A DNA stretch of 34,683 nt from Methylibium sp. GTDB lineage: Bacteria; Pseudomonadota; Gammaproteobacteria; Burkholderiales; Burkholderiaceae_C. How positions within the stretch are numbered: the stretch's first letter is position 1; the number at the start of each line of letters is the position of its first letter. Location of the stretch: positions 1 to 34,683 of the forward strand of contig PNNH01000002.1 of assembly GCA_013824165.1 (NCBI GenBank), in the 5' to 3' direction. This document shows, piece after piece, positions 22,612 to 31,775 of the stretch. The translations under genes and the position numbers were made by a program. The notes beneath the pieces were generated by a model. That model saw nothing but the letters and a program-made list of their open reading frames with translations, did not search any database and was not told the origin of the DNA.

Positions 22612-22641
22612 CCGCACCGGGTCGTTCGACCCTCGGTGCGG
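22612..22641 (-). other. Intercistronic hairpin between the FadB-like and thiolase genes
   Basis: CCGCACC-GGGTCG and CGACCC-(TC)-GGTGCGG pair as a 13-base-pair stem with a two-base bulge and a very small loop. On the minus strand it is followed by A-rich, not T-rich, sequence, so it is not a classical terminator. It may stabilise or process the operon mRNA, or partly reduce readthrough into the thiolase gene. Confidence 0.5.
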
Positions 22642-22659
22642 CGCAGGTGGTGTCTGTTG

Positions 22660-24756
22660 TCAGTCGTTGAAGCTCTTGCCTTCGGCCACCAGGCGCGCCA
22701 GCAGCGGCGCCGGCTGCCAGAAGCTGCCGTCGTCGTTGGGGTTCTTGGCGAAGCGCTTCATCGCCTGCACCACATTGAACAGACCCACCGTGTCGGCATA
22801 GCACATCGGGCCGCCGCGCCACAGCGGGAATCCGTAGCCCGTCAGGTAGACCATGTCCACGTCGGAGGCGCGCTGGGCGATGCCCTCTTCCAGCAGATGC
22901 GCGGCCTCGTTCACCAGCGCGAAGACCAGGCGCTGCACGATCTCCTCGTCGCTGATCTGGCGGGTCTGGATGCCGATGGCGGCACGGTGCTTGGCCAGCA
23001 TCTCCTCAACGACCGGCGATGGGATCGCATCGCGCTTGCCCGGCACATAGTCGTACCAACCGGCGCCGGTCTTCTGGCCATAGCGGCCCAGCTCGCACAG
23101 GCGGTCGGCGCTGGCCGAGTACTTCATGCCCGGCTTTTCGACATAGCGACGCTTGCGGATCGCCCAGCCGATGTCGTTGCCGGCCAGATCGCCCATGCGG
23201 AAGGGGCCCATCGCGAAGCCAAACTTCTCGACGGCCTTGTCGACCTGCTGCGGGCTGCAGCCCTCGTCCAGCAGGAAGCCGGCCTGGCGGCTGTACTGCT
23301 CGATCATGCGGTTGCCGATGAAGCCGTCGCAGACGCCCGAGACGACCGCCGTCTTCTTGATTTTCTTGCCAATCGCCATCACCGTGGCCAGCACGTCCTT
23401 CGCGGTGGCCTTGCCGCGCACCACTTCCAGCAGCTTCATCACGTTGGCCGGGCTGAAGAAATGCATGCCCACCACGTCCTGCGGGCGCTTCGTGAAGGAC
23501 GCTATCTTGTCCACGTCCAGCGTCGAAGTATTTGAAGCCAGGATGGCACCGGGCTTGGCGACCGCATCCAGCTGCTTGAACACCGCTTCCTTGACGCCGA
23601 TCTCCTCGAACACGGCCTCAATGATGAGATCGGCATCGCCCAGCGCTGCGTAATCCAGTGTGGTGCTCAGCAAGGCCATGCGCTGCTGGTACTTGTCTTC
23701 CTTGAGCTTGCCCTTCTTGACCTGGGCCTCGTAGTTCTTCTTGATTGTGGCGACGCCACGATCCAGCGCTTCCTGCTTGGTCTCCAAGATCGTCACCGGG
23801 ATGCCGGCGTTCAGGAAGTTCATCGAGATGCCGCCTCCCATGGTGCCGGCGCCGATCACGCCCACTCGTCGGATCTCGCGCTGCGGCGTCGAGTCCGGCA
23901 CGTCGCCGATCTTGCTGGCAGCGCGCTCGGCGAAGAAGGCATGGCGCAGCGCCTTGGATTCTGGCGTCATCATCAGCGCCGCGAAGCCCTCGCGCTCGGC
24001 CTTCATGCCCTCGTCGAACTTCATGTTCACCGAAGCGGCCACGGCTTCCAGGCAGCGCAGAGGCGCCGGGAAGTTCCGGCTCATGCCACCCACCATATTG
24101 CGGGCGAACTGGAAAAAAGCCTCCGGGTTGGCATGGCGCGCCTTCAGCTCGCGCACCTTTGGCAGCGGGCGCTTGTCAGCCACTTCATTGGCATAGGCGA
24201 TCGCCCCTTCCAGCAGATCGCCTTCGACGATCTTCTGGAACAGCTGCTGCCCCGGCACCTGGGCCAGCATCTCGCTATTGACCGGCTCGCCGCTGACGAT
24301 CATGTTCAGCGCGGGCTCCACGCCCAGCGCGCGCGGCAGGCGCTGCGTGCCGCCGGCACCCGGCAGCAGGCCCAGCTTGACCTCGGGCAGCGCGATCTTG
24401 GCGCCCGGTGCGGCCACGCGGTAGTGGCAGCCCAGCGCCAGCTCCAGGCCGCCGCCCATGCAGACGGTGTGCACCGCAGCCACCACAGGCTTGCTGCAGT
24501 TCTCGACCACGGCGATCAGGCTCAGCAGATTGGGTTCGGCCATGGCCTTGGGGCTGCCGAACTCGCGGATGTCGGCGCCGCCCGAGAAGGCCTTGCCGGC
24601 GCCGGTGATGACTACCGCCTTGACGGCCGGGTCGGCCTCGGCACGTTCGATACCTTCCGCCGCCGCCTTGCGGGTCGCGAAGCCCAGGCCGTTGACCGGC
24701 GGGTTGTCCAGCGTGATCACGGCGATGGCGCCGCGGACTTCATAGTTCGCACTCAT
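22660..24756 (-). CDS. Bifunctional enoyl-CoA hydratase / 3-hydroxyacyl-CoA dehydrogenase (FadB/FadJ-like)
   Basis: The 698-residue protein has an N-terminal crotonase domain: [13 protein letters not shown] (54-66), [11 protein letters not shown] with Glu105, and [20 protein letters not shown] with Glu125, the two catalytic acids. The 3-hydroxyacyl-CoA dehydrogenase part begins at about 297 with [14 protein letters not shown] (NAD motif 302-307), and the catalytic His432 is in [13 protein letters not shown]. The C-terminal helical domain contains [19 protein letters not shown]. It hydrates enoyl-CoA and oxidises 3-hydroxyacyl-CoA. It is the first gene of the operon; AGGAAGG lies before Met 24756, and the operator is 69-86 bases upstream. 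Confidence 0.95.
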   Translation of the reverse strand: MSANYEVRGAIAVITLDNPPVNGLGFATRKAAAEGIERAEADPAVKAVVITGAGKAFSGGADIREFGSPKAMAEPNLLSLIAVVENCSKPVVAAVHTVCMGGGLELALGCHYRVAAPGAKIALPEVKLGLLPGAGGTQRLPRALGVEPALNMIVSGEPVNSEMLAQVPGQQLFQKIVEGDLLEGAIAYANEVADKRPLPKVRELKARHANPEAFFQFARNMVGGMSRNFPAPLRCLEAVAASVNMKFDEGMKAEREGFAALMMTPESKALRHAFFAERAASKIGDVPDSTPQREIRRVGVIGAGTMGGGISMNFLNAGIPVTILETKQEALDRGVATIKKNYEAQVKKGKLKEDKYQQRMALLSTTLDYAALGDADLIIEAVFEEIGVKEAVFKQLDAVAKPGAILASNTSTLDVDKIASFTKRPQDVVGMHFFSPANVMKLLEVVRGKATAKDVLATVMAIGKKIKKTAVVSGVCDGFIGNRMIEQYSRQAGFLLDEGCSPQQVDKAVEKFGFAMGPFRMGDLAGNDIGWAIRKRRYVEKPGMKYSASADRLCELGRYGQKTGAGWYDYVPGKRDAIPSPVVEEMLAKHRAAIGIQTRQISDEEIVQRLVFALVNEAAHLLEEGIAQRASDVDMVYLTGYGFPLWRGGPMCYADTVGLFNVVQAMKRFAKNPNDDGSFWQPAPLLARLVAEGKSFND

Positions 24757-24824
24757 GCTCAGCCCTTCCTAGAAAACCTGCAAAACGAGCCGGCAGCTTA
24801 GCCCCAGAAGACAGGCTTGCCGGA

Positions 24825-24842
24825 AAAATAGAACGCTCGTTC
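24825..24842 (-). promoter_or_regulatory. TetR-type operator and -10 of the beta-oxidation operon
   Basis: GAACG-CT-CGTTC (24831-24842) is a perfect inverted repeat; on the minus strand it runs straight into TATTTT (24830-24825), a possible -10, with TTCCTA (24853-24848) as a weak -35 at 17-base spacing. Core and AAAATA flank match the site at 16897-16914. A repressor here would block the operon until fatty acyl-CoA is present; the ligand is inferred from the genes. Confidence 0.65.
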
Positions 24843-24866
24843 GATTCTAGGAAAGGCGCGCCCGCC

Positions 24867-24886
24867 GTCGCTGTCCCAACAGCGAC
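24867..24886 (-). terminator. Hairpin after the large lipoprotein gene
   Basis: GTCGCTGT (24867-24874), loop CCCA, and ACAGCGAC (24879-24886) pair perfectly 31 bases after the lipoprotein stop and before the operon promoter. There is no T-run directly after it on the minus strand, so its terminator role rests on position alone. Confidence 0.45.
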
Positions 24887-24916
24887 AAGCCGGGTGGTGC
24901 TAGTGGAAAACCCGGA

Positions 24917-26854
24917 TCAAGACTTCAGCATGTAGCGTGTCAGCAGACGCCGGCCCAACCCGTCCTGGGCCGTCAGCCACAGTTCGTACACCGGCGTGCC
25001 GCCAACTGCCAGCGCGGCCACGCCGCCCATCGGGCTGGCAAAGCGCGTGGTCTCGGACGGCGCGACGACGAATTCCCGCTGCTGCAGGCGGCCGTCGGTG
25101 TAGCGGATCACCGCACGGATGCTGAGCAGGCGCAGATCGGGATTGGCCGCGGCCCAGGTGGACCAGACCGGATCCAGGCCGGCCCTCAGCGCGGCCAGGG
25201 TCAACGGCGCCGTGCTGCTGACGCCGTCGATCACCGGATAGCGCGAGGTCGCCGGCACCGTGGTCTGCAGATGACTCGGCAGGTAGGCGCTGCGCGTCTC
25301 GCTCACACCAGCCAAGGTGTAGCTGGCGATGTACCTGGCGCCGCGCAAGGTGTCGGCGCCGCCCAGCCAGCCCACGCTGGCCGAGGCCAGCAAGGTGTCG
25401 CTGATGCCGCCGGTGGCGGTGACGCTGCTGGCGCCGGCGGTGTCGCTGAGGCAGATCCAGTATTGCTCGCAATAGGCGAAGGGCAGGCTGAATCCGCTAG
25501 GGGTCTGGATCGTGGCCTTGTCCAGCAGGGCCGTGGAGCTGATCGGGTCTTGCGATTGCAGCAGCACCTGCACGCCCAGCGCAGGGTTAGGACTGCTAGC
25601 CGCACTGTCGGGCGCACCGGCCGCGTCCAGCGCCCACCAGGCCAGCGGCTTGAGCTGCATGTCGAGCTTGCGGCCGTTGCCCTTGAGCAGCCACTTCTTG
25701 GTCTTGGTGTCGTAAGTCAGTGCATCGCTGAAGTAGTCGACCCGCTTGCCGCTGCTGTCGGTGACGAAGGCACCCACCAGCACGCGCGCGCAGTTGCCCG
25801 AGACCAGCGCATCATCGGCACAGCCGAGCAGTTGGAAGCGGCTGAGCTGCCAGTTCTTGCTGGCGAAGGTGGCCAGCTTGGCCGCCAGCACGCCGCCGCT
25901 GCCGCCGTTGTGCCTGTCATATGCCGCCAGCAGCGCGTTGGTCGCAATCGTCGATGCCTCGCCGCCTTGCGCAATCAGCTGGTTCAGCGCCACGGCCACA
26001 TCGTCGATCGTCGCCAGATTCGCTGCCGTGGCGGCAGCGGCGGTAGTGACTTTCAGGGTCGAGGTGATGGCCAGCGCCGGCGTGCTGCCGGTGGTCTTGG
26101 CCAGCTCGGTCTTGGCAGTGGCCAGATCGACCACCACCTCGGCCGCGCCCGCCGGCTGCAGCTTGTTGGACAGCTGCAGCTGTAGCACGTCCAGATTGCT
26201 GCGCACAACGCCGACACGCACCAGGTCCAGCAGCAGATCGGGCGCGCTCTTGTTGGCGGCAAAGCCGCTGGCATTGAGCAGGTCCAGGGTCTTGCTGTCG
26301 CTGATCTTGACGTCGGACAACGGCGTCTTGATCAGGGTCTTGAGGAAATCGGAGGCCAGCGTCAGCTGGCTCAGATTGGCCAGCACGGTCTGCTGATCGG
26401 CGGCCTTGGCGAACACCGGCGCCACTTCTGTGCCGAGCGCCAGATGCAGCACCGCATCGCTGAGCGGCGTGATGTTGGCCGTCATCGTGACCGCCGGCGT
26501 GGCGACGACCGAATGCAGCAGCACCGGCGCGCCGGTGGCGTCCAGGCCCCTGGCCTGCACCAGCACCGGCGTGCTGATGGCCTTGCTGCTGAGCTTGAGG
26601 CTGTAGCTGCCGTCCACCGCATGGGCAGTGGTGCTGCCCAGCGCATTGCCCTTGCTGTCAATCACCGTAATGCTGGCGCCGCCCAGCGGCGCGCCGACCG
26701 CGACCACACCGCTGAGCACCGGCTCGCTGGCCAGACCCGGATTGCTCGGCGTGCTACCCGAGCCGGCATCGCCCCCTCCTCCGCCGCCACAGGCGACCAG
26801 AAGCAGGACAGTACTCGCAACAAGAAGCAGACGTGGAAAGGCGGCGGTTCGCAT
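24917..26854 (-). CDS. Large lipoprotein, function unknown
   Basis: The 645-residue product starts at Met 26854 with a signal peptide ending in the lipobox LLLVAC (Cys22), followed by a Gly run (GGGGGG) as a flexible linker. About residues 40-110 look like a carboxypeptidase-regulatory-type beta sandwich: SGVVAVGAPLGGASITVIDSKGNALGS, DGSYSLKL. The middle is Ala/Leu-rich and helical, and the C-terminal half is beta-rich with several Trp and a likely disulfide pair (YCEQYWICLSD). No enzyme motif is seen. It is a single gene, ending just before the beta-oxidation promoter region, and probably sits on the outer membrane or in the periplasm. Confidence 0.8.
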   Translation of the reverse strand: MRTAAFPRLLLVASTVLLLVACGGGGGGDAGSGSTPSNPGLASEPVLSGVVAVGAPLGGASITVIDSKGNALGSTTAHAVDGSYSLKLSSKAISTPVLVQARGLDATGAPVLLHSVVATPAVTMTANITPLSDAVLHLALGTEVAPVFAKAADQQTVLANLSQLTLASDFLKTLIKTPLSDVKISDSKTLDLLNASGFAANKSAPDLLLDLVRVGVVRSNLDVLQLQLSNKLQPAGAAEVVVDLATAKTELAKTTGSTPALAITSTLKVTTAAAATAANLATIDDVAVALNQLIAQGGEASTIATNALLAAYDRHNGGSGGVLAAKLATFASKNWQLSRFQLLGCADDALVSGNCARVLVGAFVTDSSGKRVDYFSDALTYDTKTKKWLLKGNGRKLDMQLKPLAWWALDAAGAPDSAASSPNPALGVQVLLQSQDPISSTALLDKATIQTPSGFSLPFAYCEQYWICLSDTAGASSVTATGGISDTLLASASVGWLGGADTLRGARYIASYTLAGVSETRSAYLPSHLQTTVPATSRYPVIDGVSSTAPLTLAALRAGLDPVWSTWAAANPDLRLLSIRAVIRYTDGRLQQREFVVAPSETTRFASPMGGVAALAVGGTPVYELWLTAQDGLGRRLLTRYMLKS

Positions 26855-26975
26855 GCTGATGAAACCAGGGCAGAGGAAGGCGCGCCCAGTATGGCGCCGC
26901 AGCAGCCCGGGCAAACCCCGCATCAGTGGCGCATTCGCCCCTCAAACGCCGCTACCGCTGGCGTCGGATCGACCG

Positions 26976-27003
26976 AAAAAAGGGCGGCCCTGGGCCGCCC
27001 TTT
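26976..27003 (-). terminator. Rho-independent terminator of the binding-protein gene
   Basis: On the minus strand GGGCGGCC, loop CAG and GGCCGCCC form a perfect eight-pair stem followed by TTTTTT (26981-26976); flanking AAA/TTT extend it. It lies 34 bases after the stop at 27038. Confidence 0.92.
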
Positions 27004-27037
27004 CAAGCACCGTGCGCGGCTGGCCGCGCGTCTGCGC

Positions 27038-28615
27038 TCACTTGCTGCCGACGGTGACCCAGCTCACCTCGAACCAGTTGTCGGCGCGATGCACGACATT
27101 GATATTGCTGCGCGCGGCCCAGGGAATCATCTGGCGGTGCAGCGGAATGACTTGGACCTGCTCCTTGGCCTCGGTCAGCGCGGCCTTCACCAACTGCTCA
27201 CGCTTTTTCGGGTCCGCCTCAACGCTGCTCTGCGCCGCCAGCTGGTCCAGCTTGTCGTTCTTGGCGTTGCCGTAGTTGTAGGCGCCGATGCCCTTCTCGC
27301 CGCGGTTGCGCAGCACCGGCGTCAGCGTGGTCTCGGCATCGGTCACCGCGCCGCCCCAGCCCAGCATGTACATGCTGGTGTCGAGCTTTTCCAGCTTGGG
27401 GAAATAGGTCACGCGCGGCATGGCATTGACCTTGACCTTGACCTTCAGCTGCGCCCACATCGAGGCCAGCGCCAGGCAGATTTCCTCGTCGTTGATGTAG
27501 CGGTTGTTGGGGCAGTCCAGCGTGACTTCGAAGCCATCGGCATAGCCGGCATCAGCCATCAGCTTGCGCGCAGCGGCCATATCAAAGGGGTAGCGCGTCT
27601 CGATCGCCGCGTCACCATATGCACCCAAGGGCGACGGCGTCAGGCCGCCGGTGGGCATGCTCTGGCCGTTCATCAGCTTGGTCTTCATCGCCTCGATGTC
27701 GACGGCCTGATACAGCGCACGGCGCACGCGCTGATCCTTGAACGGGTTCTTGTCGCCCGGCGCCTTGCCATACAGCATGGTGTCGCGCGCCTGGTCCATG
27801 CCGATGAAGACGATGCGGTTCTCAGGGCCGTCGATGATCTTCACGCCCGCGGTATTGCGCAAGCGGGGCACATCACGCGGTGCGGGATCGAGCACGAAGT
27901 CAATCTCGCCCGAGACCAGGGCGGCGAGGCGTGTCGCGTCATTGCCGATCGGCGTGAACACAATCTCCTGAACATTGCCTTCGAACTTGCCCCACCAGTT
28001 CGGGTTGCGCTTGTAGACCGACTTCACGCCGGGTTCACGCGTGGCCAGGACGAACGGCCCGGTGCCATTGGCATTGCGGCTGGCGTAGGACTCTTCCTTG
28101 TTCTTGAAGTCCAGCGGCTTGGTGACCTTGTGCTTCTCGCTCCAGCTCTTGCTCATCATCCACATCGAGTCCAGATGCTGCAGGAAGATGGGGTTGACCG
28201 AGCTGAGTTGGAACTCAACGGTCAGATCGTCGATTCGCTTGGGTGTGCCCAGCGCATTGGCATAGGCGTTGATCTGGGACGTCAGCTCCTTGCCTCGATT
28301 GATCGAGTAGACGACATCCTCGGCGGTGAAGGGCGAGCCATCGTGGAACTTGACGCCCGGGCGCAGCTTGAAGCGCCAGACCAGGGGCGAGACCTGGGTC
28401 CACTCGGTGGCCAGGCCGGGCACGATGTTCAGCTTGGCATCGCGGCGCGTCAGGCGCTCGTACACCTGGCCGTTGATCATATTGGTCATGCTCTCATTCT
28501 GAGAGTGCGGATCCATGGTCTGCGGATCGCCCTGGCTGGCCCAGCGCAGGGTCTGCGCCTGGACACTCAGCGTGCATGCGGCCGCAATCGCGCCAACGAC
28601 AAAAATGCTTTTCAT
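27038..28615 (-). CDS. ABC transporter substrate-binding protein, family 5 (peptide/nickel type)
   Basis: The 525-residue periplasmic protein has a signal peptide cleaved at about VQA-QT (20/21), then the family 5 pattern: TLRWASQGDPQTMDPHSQNE, GLATEWTQVSPLVWRFKLRPGVKFHDGSPFTAEDVVYSI, ASRNANGTGPFVLATREPG, NPNWWGKFEGNVQEIVF, and KDQRVRRALYQAVD. Such proteins carry oligopeptides, nickel, heme or sugars to ABC permeases. None of the four other components of a Dpp/Opp system is in the window, and a strong terminator follows the gene, so it is transcribed alone and must use a transporter encoded elsewhere. Confidence 0.93.
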   Translation of the reverse strand: MKSIFVVGAIAAACTLSVQAQTLRWASQGDPQTMDPHSQNESMTNMINGQVYERLTRRDAKLNIVPGLATEWTQVSPLVWRFKLRPGVKFHDGSPFTAEDVVYSINRGKELTSQINAYANALGTPKRIDDLTVEFQLSSVNPIFLQHLDSMWMMSKSWSEKHKVTKPLDFKNKEESYASRNANGTGPFVLATREPGVKSVYKRNPNWWGKFEGNVQEIVFTPIGNDATRLAALVSGEIDFVLDPAPRDVPRLRNTAGVKIIDGPENRIVFIGMDQARDTMLYGKAPGDKNPFKDQRVRRALYQAVDIEAMKTKLMNGQSMPTGGLTPSPLGAYGDAAIETRYPFDMAAARKLMADAGYADGFEVTLDCPNNRYINDEEICLALASMWAQLKVKVKVNAMPRVTYFPKLEKLDTSMYMLGWGGAVTDAETTLTPVLRNRGEKGIGAYNYGNAKNDKLDQLAAQSSVEADPKKREQLVKAALTEAKEQVQVIPLHRQMIPWAARSNINVVHRADNWFEVSWVTVGSK

Positions 28616-28736
28616 CCTGAAACTCCCGAGGGGTGACGACGCCGGGGAGTGTAGGCAAGCGGCAGCGGCTGCTTTACCTGGGATTCACCTGATGGGGCTT
28701 GTACCGAGCCCTGACGCTGATGCCCGATCGGGGCCT

Positions 28737-30011
28737 TCAGGCGCGCACATCCGGCTTGGACCACAGATCATCGATGTGGCTGAAGCCCCAGTCCTGCGGC
28801 GCCTCGCGGCCGACGATCTTGTCGTTGGCTGCTGGGTCCGAAAGATTCAGCACCTGCACCGGAATCGGCATCTTGGACTTGGTGGAGAAGAACACCCGCA
28901 CCACCGGCGACACCAGGGCACCGGGGTTCTGGTCGATCACGACCGCCAGCCGGCCGGAATTCAACTTGACCAGGGTGCCGACCGGATAGATGCCCACGCT
29001 CTTGACGAAGGCCTTGAAGATCGCCGGGTCGAAATGCCCCGCCCATTGCGACATGCGCTGGATCGAGCCGGCCGCATCCCAGGCCGTCTTGTAGGGCCGG
29101 TTCGAGGTAATGGCATCGTAGACATCGCAGACCGCACCCATGCGAGCCAGCAGGCTGATGTGCTCGCCCTTGAGCTTGTTCGGGTAGCCGCTGCCGTCCA
29201 TCTTTTCGTGGTGGTGCAGGCACACGTCCAGCGCCGATTCGGGCACGGCGGCACCGTCCCTGAGCATCTCGAAGCCGCGCATCGGGTGCGAGCGCATCAC
29301 GGCGAATTCGTCGTCGGTCAGGGCACCGGGCTTGTTGAGCACATCCAGAGGCATGGCCATCTTGCCAACGTCATGCAGCAGACCAGCAAGGCCGGCCTCG
29401 CGCGTCTGAGCTTCGCTCAAGCCCAGCTGACGGGCCAGCGACACCATCAAGGCGCACACGGCCACCGAGTGCATATAGGTGTAGTCGTCCTTGGTCTTGA
29501 GCCGGGCCAGGCTGATCAGCGCGGAAGGGTTGCGCGCCACCGACGAGGCCACATCCTCCACCAGCGGCAGGCACTCTTCGGCGTCGATGGCCTTGCCCAG
29601 TCGGGCCTCGCCGAACAGCTTGACGACCGCCTCGCGCGAGCGGTTCACCAGCTGCGCGGCGCGCTGCATTTCCTCGCCGGCACCCACGCGGGCCTGGGCC
29701 TGAGCGGGAGCCGGTGCGGGCTCGGCCACCGTTTCCGGCAGGGTGAGGACCGGCACAACAGGCTTCGGCTCAGGCTCGGTCACCAAGGCAGGTGCTGCAT
29801 CCTTGGCATCCAAGGCCTCACCTTCGACATCAGCGCCCTTGCTCGAATCAATCCACACGGCCGGCACGCCGCTGCGCGCCAAAGCATCCAGATCCGCCTG
29901 GTCGCGGAGCACGAACTTGGTCTTCCAGAACGGGTGGGAGAGCCATGGCCCTTCCATGCCGTGCAGAAACATGCCGAGCTTGACCTGCTGAACCGGGATC
30001 TTCTTGAGCAT
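28737..30011 (-). CDS. HD-GYP domain phosphodiesterase with DUF3391
   Basis: The 424-residue protein starts at Met 30011 (MLKKIPVQQVKLGMFLHGM), the usual start of the N-terminal DUF3391 domain (about 1-60). A Pro/Ala/Glu-rich linker spans 70-110. The HD-GYP domain has His181, the HD pair His213-Asp214 with Lys217, His242, the HHEKMDGSGYP motif (267-277), and the following DVYDAITSNRPYK. These metal-binding residues are intact, so it should hydrolyse cyclic di-GMP to GMP or pGpG, lowering its level and so affecting motility and biofilm choice. No receiver or sensor domain precedes it. It is a single gene between two terminator-separated units. Confidence 0.93.
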   Translation of the reverse strand: MLKKIPVQQVKLGMFLHGMEGPWLSHPFWKTKFVLRDQADLDALARSGVPAVWIDSSKGADVEGEALDAKDAAPALVTEPEPKPVVPVLTLPETVAEPAPAPAQAQARVGAGEEMQRAAQLVNRSREAVVKLFGEARLGKAIDAEECLPLVEDVASSVARNPSALISLARLKTKDDYTYMHSVAVCALMVSLARQLGLSEAQTREAGLAGLLHDVGKMAMPLDVLNKPGALTDDEFAVMRSHPMRGFEMLRDGAAVPESALDVCLHHHEKMDGSGYPNKLKGEHISLLARMGAVCDVYDAITSNRPYKTAWDAAGSIQRMSQWAGHFDPAIFKAFVKSVGIYPVGTLVKLNSGRLAVVIDQNPGALVSPVVRVFFSTKSKMPIPVQVLNLSDPAANDKIVGREAPQDWGFSHIDDLWSKPDVRA

Positions 30012-30096
30012 GAGCGGAGGGCGCCTGGAAAACAAAACTATCGACTTTCTCAGTATCACCGAATTGGGACATGGCGCGCGCCGAGTGCAGACGCAG

Positions 30097-30121
30097 AAAA
30101 GCCGCCCGAGGAGGCGGCTTT
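30097..30121 (-). terminator. Terminator of the cytochrome c gene
   Basis: GCCGCC, loop CGAGGA and GGCGGC form a six-pair GC stem, extended by AAA/TTT, with TTTT on the minus strand after the stem (30100-30097). It is 51 bases beyond the stop at 30173. A second hairpin, GCCCGA-AGGGG-TCGGGC (30147-30163), lies between them. Confidence 0.8.
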
Positions 30122-30172
30122 ATCCGGACACAGCGAAACGAGCCCTGCCCGAAGGGGTCGGGCGGCTTTCGC

Positions 30173-30820
30173 TCAGCGCAGACGGGGCTGGGGCGTCGAC
30201 GTCAGTTCGCCTGGCAGCGAAGCCAGGTACTTCGAGATCGCCTTCAATTCGGCCAGCTTGAACTGCTTGACCTGGCCGGCCATGATCGCGTTCGAGCGAC
30301 CCACCAGGGCATTGCCTTCGACCTGGTAGGACTTCAGCGCGACATACAGGTAGTCGGCGTGCTGGCCGGCGATCTTCGGGTAGCTGCCGTCGATCGGCTT
30401 GCTGAAGTTGGCGCCGTGGCAGGAGATGCAAGCGCCCTTGTCCAGCAGCGCCTTGACCTCGGCAGACGGTGCGGCAACCTGCTCAGGGGCCGGCGCGGTC
30501 TTGCCGTGCTGTTCGTAGTAGGCTGAGATGTCGGCAATGTCCTGCTCGGTCAGCGTCTGGGCAATGCCGCGCATGGTCGGGTGCTTGCGTTCGCCCTTGG
30601 CATAAGCGGTCAGCGAGGCTGCGATGAACTTGGCGTTCTGGCCCGAGATCATCGGCACCCGGTGCACCTCGGGGAAACTTGACTGGTAGCCGGGAATGCC
30701 ATGGCAGCCGATGCACATCGCCACCTTCTTCTGGCCGGCGGCCACATCTTGCGCCTGCACTTGAGCCACGGCACCCAGGGTTGCGGCCACGGCCAGCGAA
30801 ATCTTCAGCAGTTTTTTCAT
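30173..30820 (-). CDS. Diheme cytochrome c (c4-like)
   Basis: The 215-residue protein starts at Met 30820 with a signal peptide (KKLLKISLAVAATLGAVAQ, cleavage near VQA-QD at 23). Two heme-binding sites, CIGCH (36-40) and CISCH (131-135), lie in two similar halves, with candidate sixth ligands Met57 or Met83 in the first half and a Met in NAIMAGQ in the second. This is the layout of cytochrome c4 and related periplasmic electron carriers that feed terminal oxidases. It is divergent from the MoxR gene with 88 bases between, and ends at its own terminator. A perfect -10, TATAAT, reads toward it. Confidence 0.9.
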   Translation of the reverse strand: MKKLLKISLAVAATLGAVAQVQAQDVAAGQKKVAMCIGCHGIPGYQSSFPEVHRVPMISGQNAKFIAASLTAYAKGERKHPTMRGIAQTLTEQDIADISAYYEQHGKTAPAPEQVAAPSAEVKALLDKGACISCHGANFSKPIDGSYPKIAGQHADYLYVALKSYQVEGNALVGRSNAIMAGQVKQFKLAELKAISKYLASLPGELTSTPQPRLR

Positions 30821-30854
30821 GATCCCGAACGTTCCTGATCTGACACCGGTCGGG

Positions 30855-30874
30855 ATTATAAGGGGGCTCTTATA
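30855..30874. promoter_or_regulatory. Divergent promoter with inverted repeat
   Basis: TATAAG (30857-30862), six bases, and CTTATA (30869-30874) form an inverted repeat in the 88-base gap between the cytochrome c and MoxR genes. On the minus strand TATAAT (30860-30855) is a consensus -10, with TTGACG (30886-30881) as a -35 at a long 20-base spacing. CTTATAC on the plus strand may be the -10 for MoxR. A regulator bound to the repeat would touch both promoters. Confidence 0.5.
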
Positions 30875-30908
30875 CTGCCCCGTCAAACATCTGTCGTTGA
30901 TCTACACC

Positions 30909-31763
30909 ATGAAATTCCAAGGTTCGGACCAGTACGTCGCCACCGCCGATCTGATGCTGGCGGTCAACGCCGCCATCGCCCTGCAGCGTCCGCTGCTGGT
31001 CAAGGGCGAACCCGGCACCGGCAAGACCATGCTGGCCGAGGAAGTCGCCCGCGCGCTGGACATGCCGCTGCTGCAATGGCATGTGAAGAGCACCACCAAG
31101 GCCCAGCAGGGCCTGTACGAATATGACGCAGTCAGCCGGCTGCGCGACAGCCAGCTGGCCAGCATCGAGGGCACCGACAAGGTGCGCGACATCGCCAACT
31201 ACATCGTCAAGGGCGTGCTCTGGCAGGCCTTCGAGGCGGATCGGCCGGTGGCCCTGCTGATCGACGAAATCGACAAGGCCGACATCGAATTCCCCAACGA
31301 CCTGCTGCGCGAACTCGACCGCATGGAGTTCTATGTCTACGAGACGCGCCAGATGGTGAAGGCGCGCTACCGCCCGCTGGTCTTCATCACCTCCAACAAC
31401 GAGAAGGAGCTGCCGGACGCATTTTTGCGCCGCTGCTTCTTCCACTACATCAAGTTCCCGGATGCCGCCACGATGCAGAACATCGTCGACGTGCACTTCC
31501 CCGACATCAAGAAAGAGCTGCTGTCGGCAGCGATGAAGACCTTCTTCGACGTGCGCAACCTGCCCGGCCTGAAGAAAAAGCCCTCCACCAGCGAGTTGCT
31601 GGACTGGCTGAAGCTGCTGGTGGCCGAAGACATTCCGGTCGATGCGCTGCAAAGCCAGGACGACAAGGTCTCGATTCCGCCGCTGGTCGGCGCGCTGCTG
31701 AAGAACGAGCAAGACTTGACCCTGTTCGAGAAGCTGGTCTTCATGCAGAGCCGCAACCGCTGA
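30909..31763 (+). CDS. MoxR family AAA+ ATPase
   Basis: The 284-residue protein starts at Met 30909 (MKFQGSDQYVATADL), the family start; the frame continues upstream through the promoter and is not used. It has Walker A GEPGTGKT (33-40), Walker B LLIDEID (116-122), sensor 1 TSNNEKELPDAFLRRC (161-176) with the likely arginine finger at 174-175, and a helical lid. MoxR ATPases act as chaperones that load cofactors or assemble complexes, usually with a von Willebrand A protein encoded next door. No such partner gene follows in this window. It starts a plus-strand run with the small membrane protein and the GNAT gene. Confidence 0.93.
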   Translation: MKFQGSDQYVATADLMLAVNAAIALQRPLLVKGEPGTGKTMLAEEVARALDMPLLQWHVKSTTKAQQGLYEYDAVSRLRDSQLASIEGTDKVRDIANYIVKGVLWQAFEADRPVALLIDEIDKADIEFPNDLLRELDRMEFYVYETRQMVKARYRPLVFITSNNEKELPDAFLRRCFFHYIKFPDAATMQNIVDVHFPDIKKELLSAAMKTFFDVRNLPGLKKKPSTSELLDWLKLLVAEDIPVDALQSQDDKVSIPPLVGALLKNEQDLTLFEKLVFMQSRNR

Positions 31764-31775
31764 GCGCCGCAAGCG

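Noticed and set aside
26444-28636. A 730-codon open frame on the plus strand
   Set aside because: It runs opposite to the lipoprotein and the family 5 binding protein, both with clear domains; its translation is His/Arg/Gln-rich with no domain, a product of high third-position GC.
30147-30163. Second terminator for the cytochrome c gene
   Set aside because: A six-pair stem without a following T-run; the terminator at 30097-30121 is the better candidate.
28515-30329. A 604-codon open frame on the plus strand
   Set aside because: Antisense to the HD-GYP gene, whose catalytic motifs are intact; crosses its promoter and a terminator; no domain.
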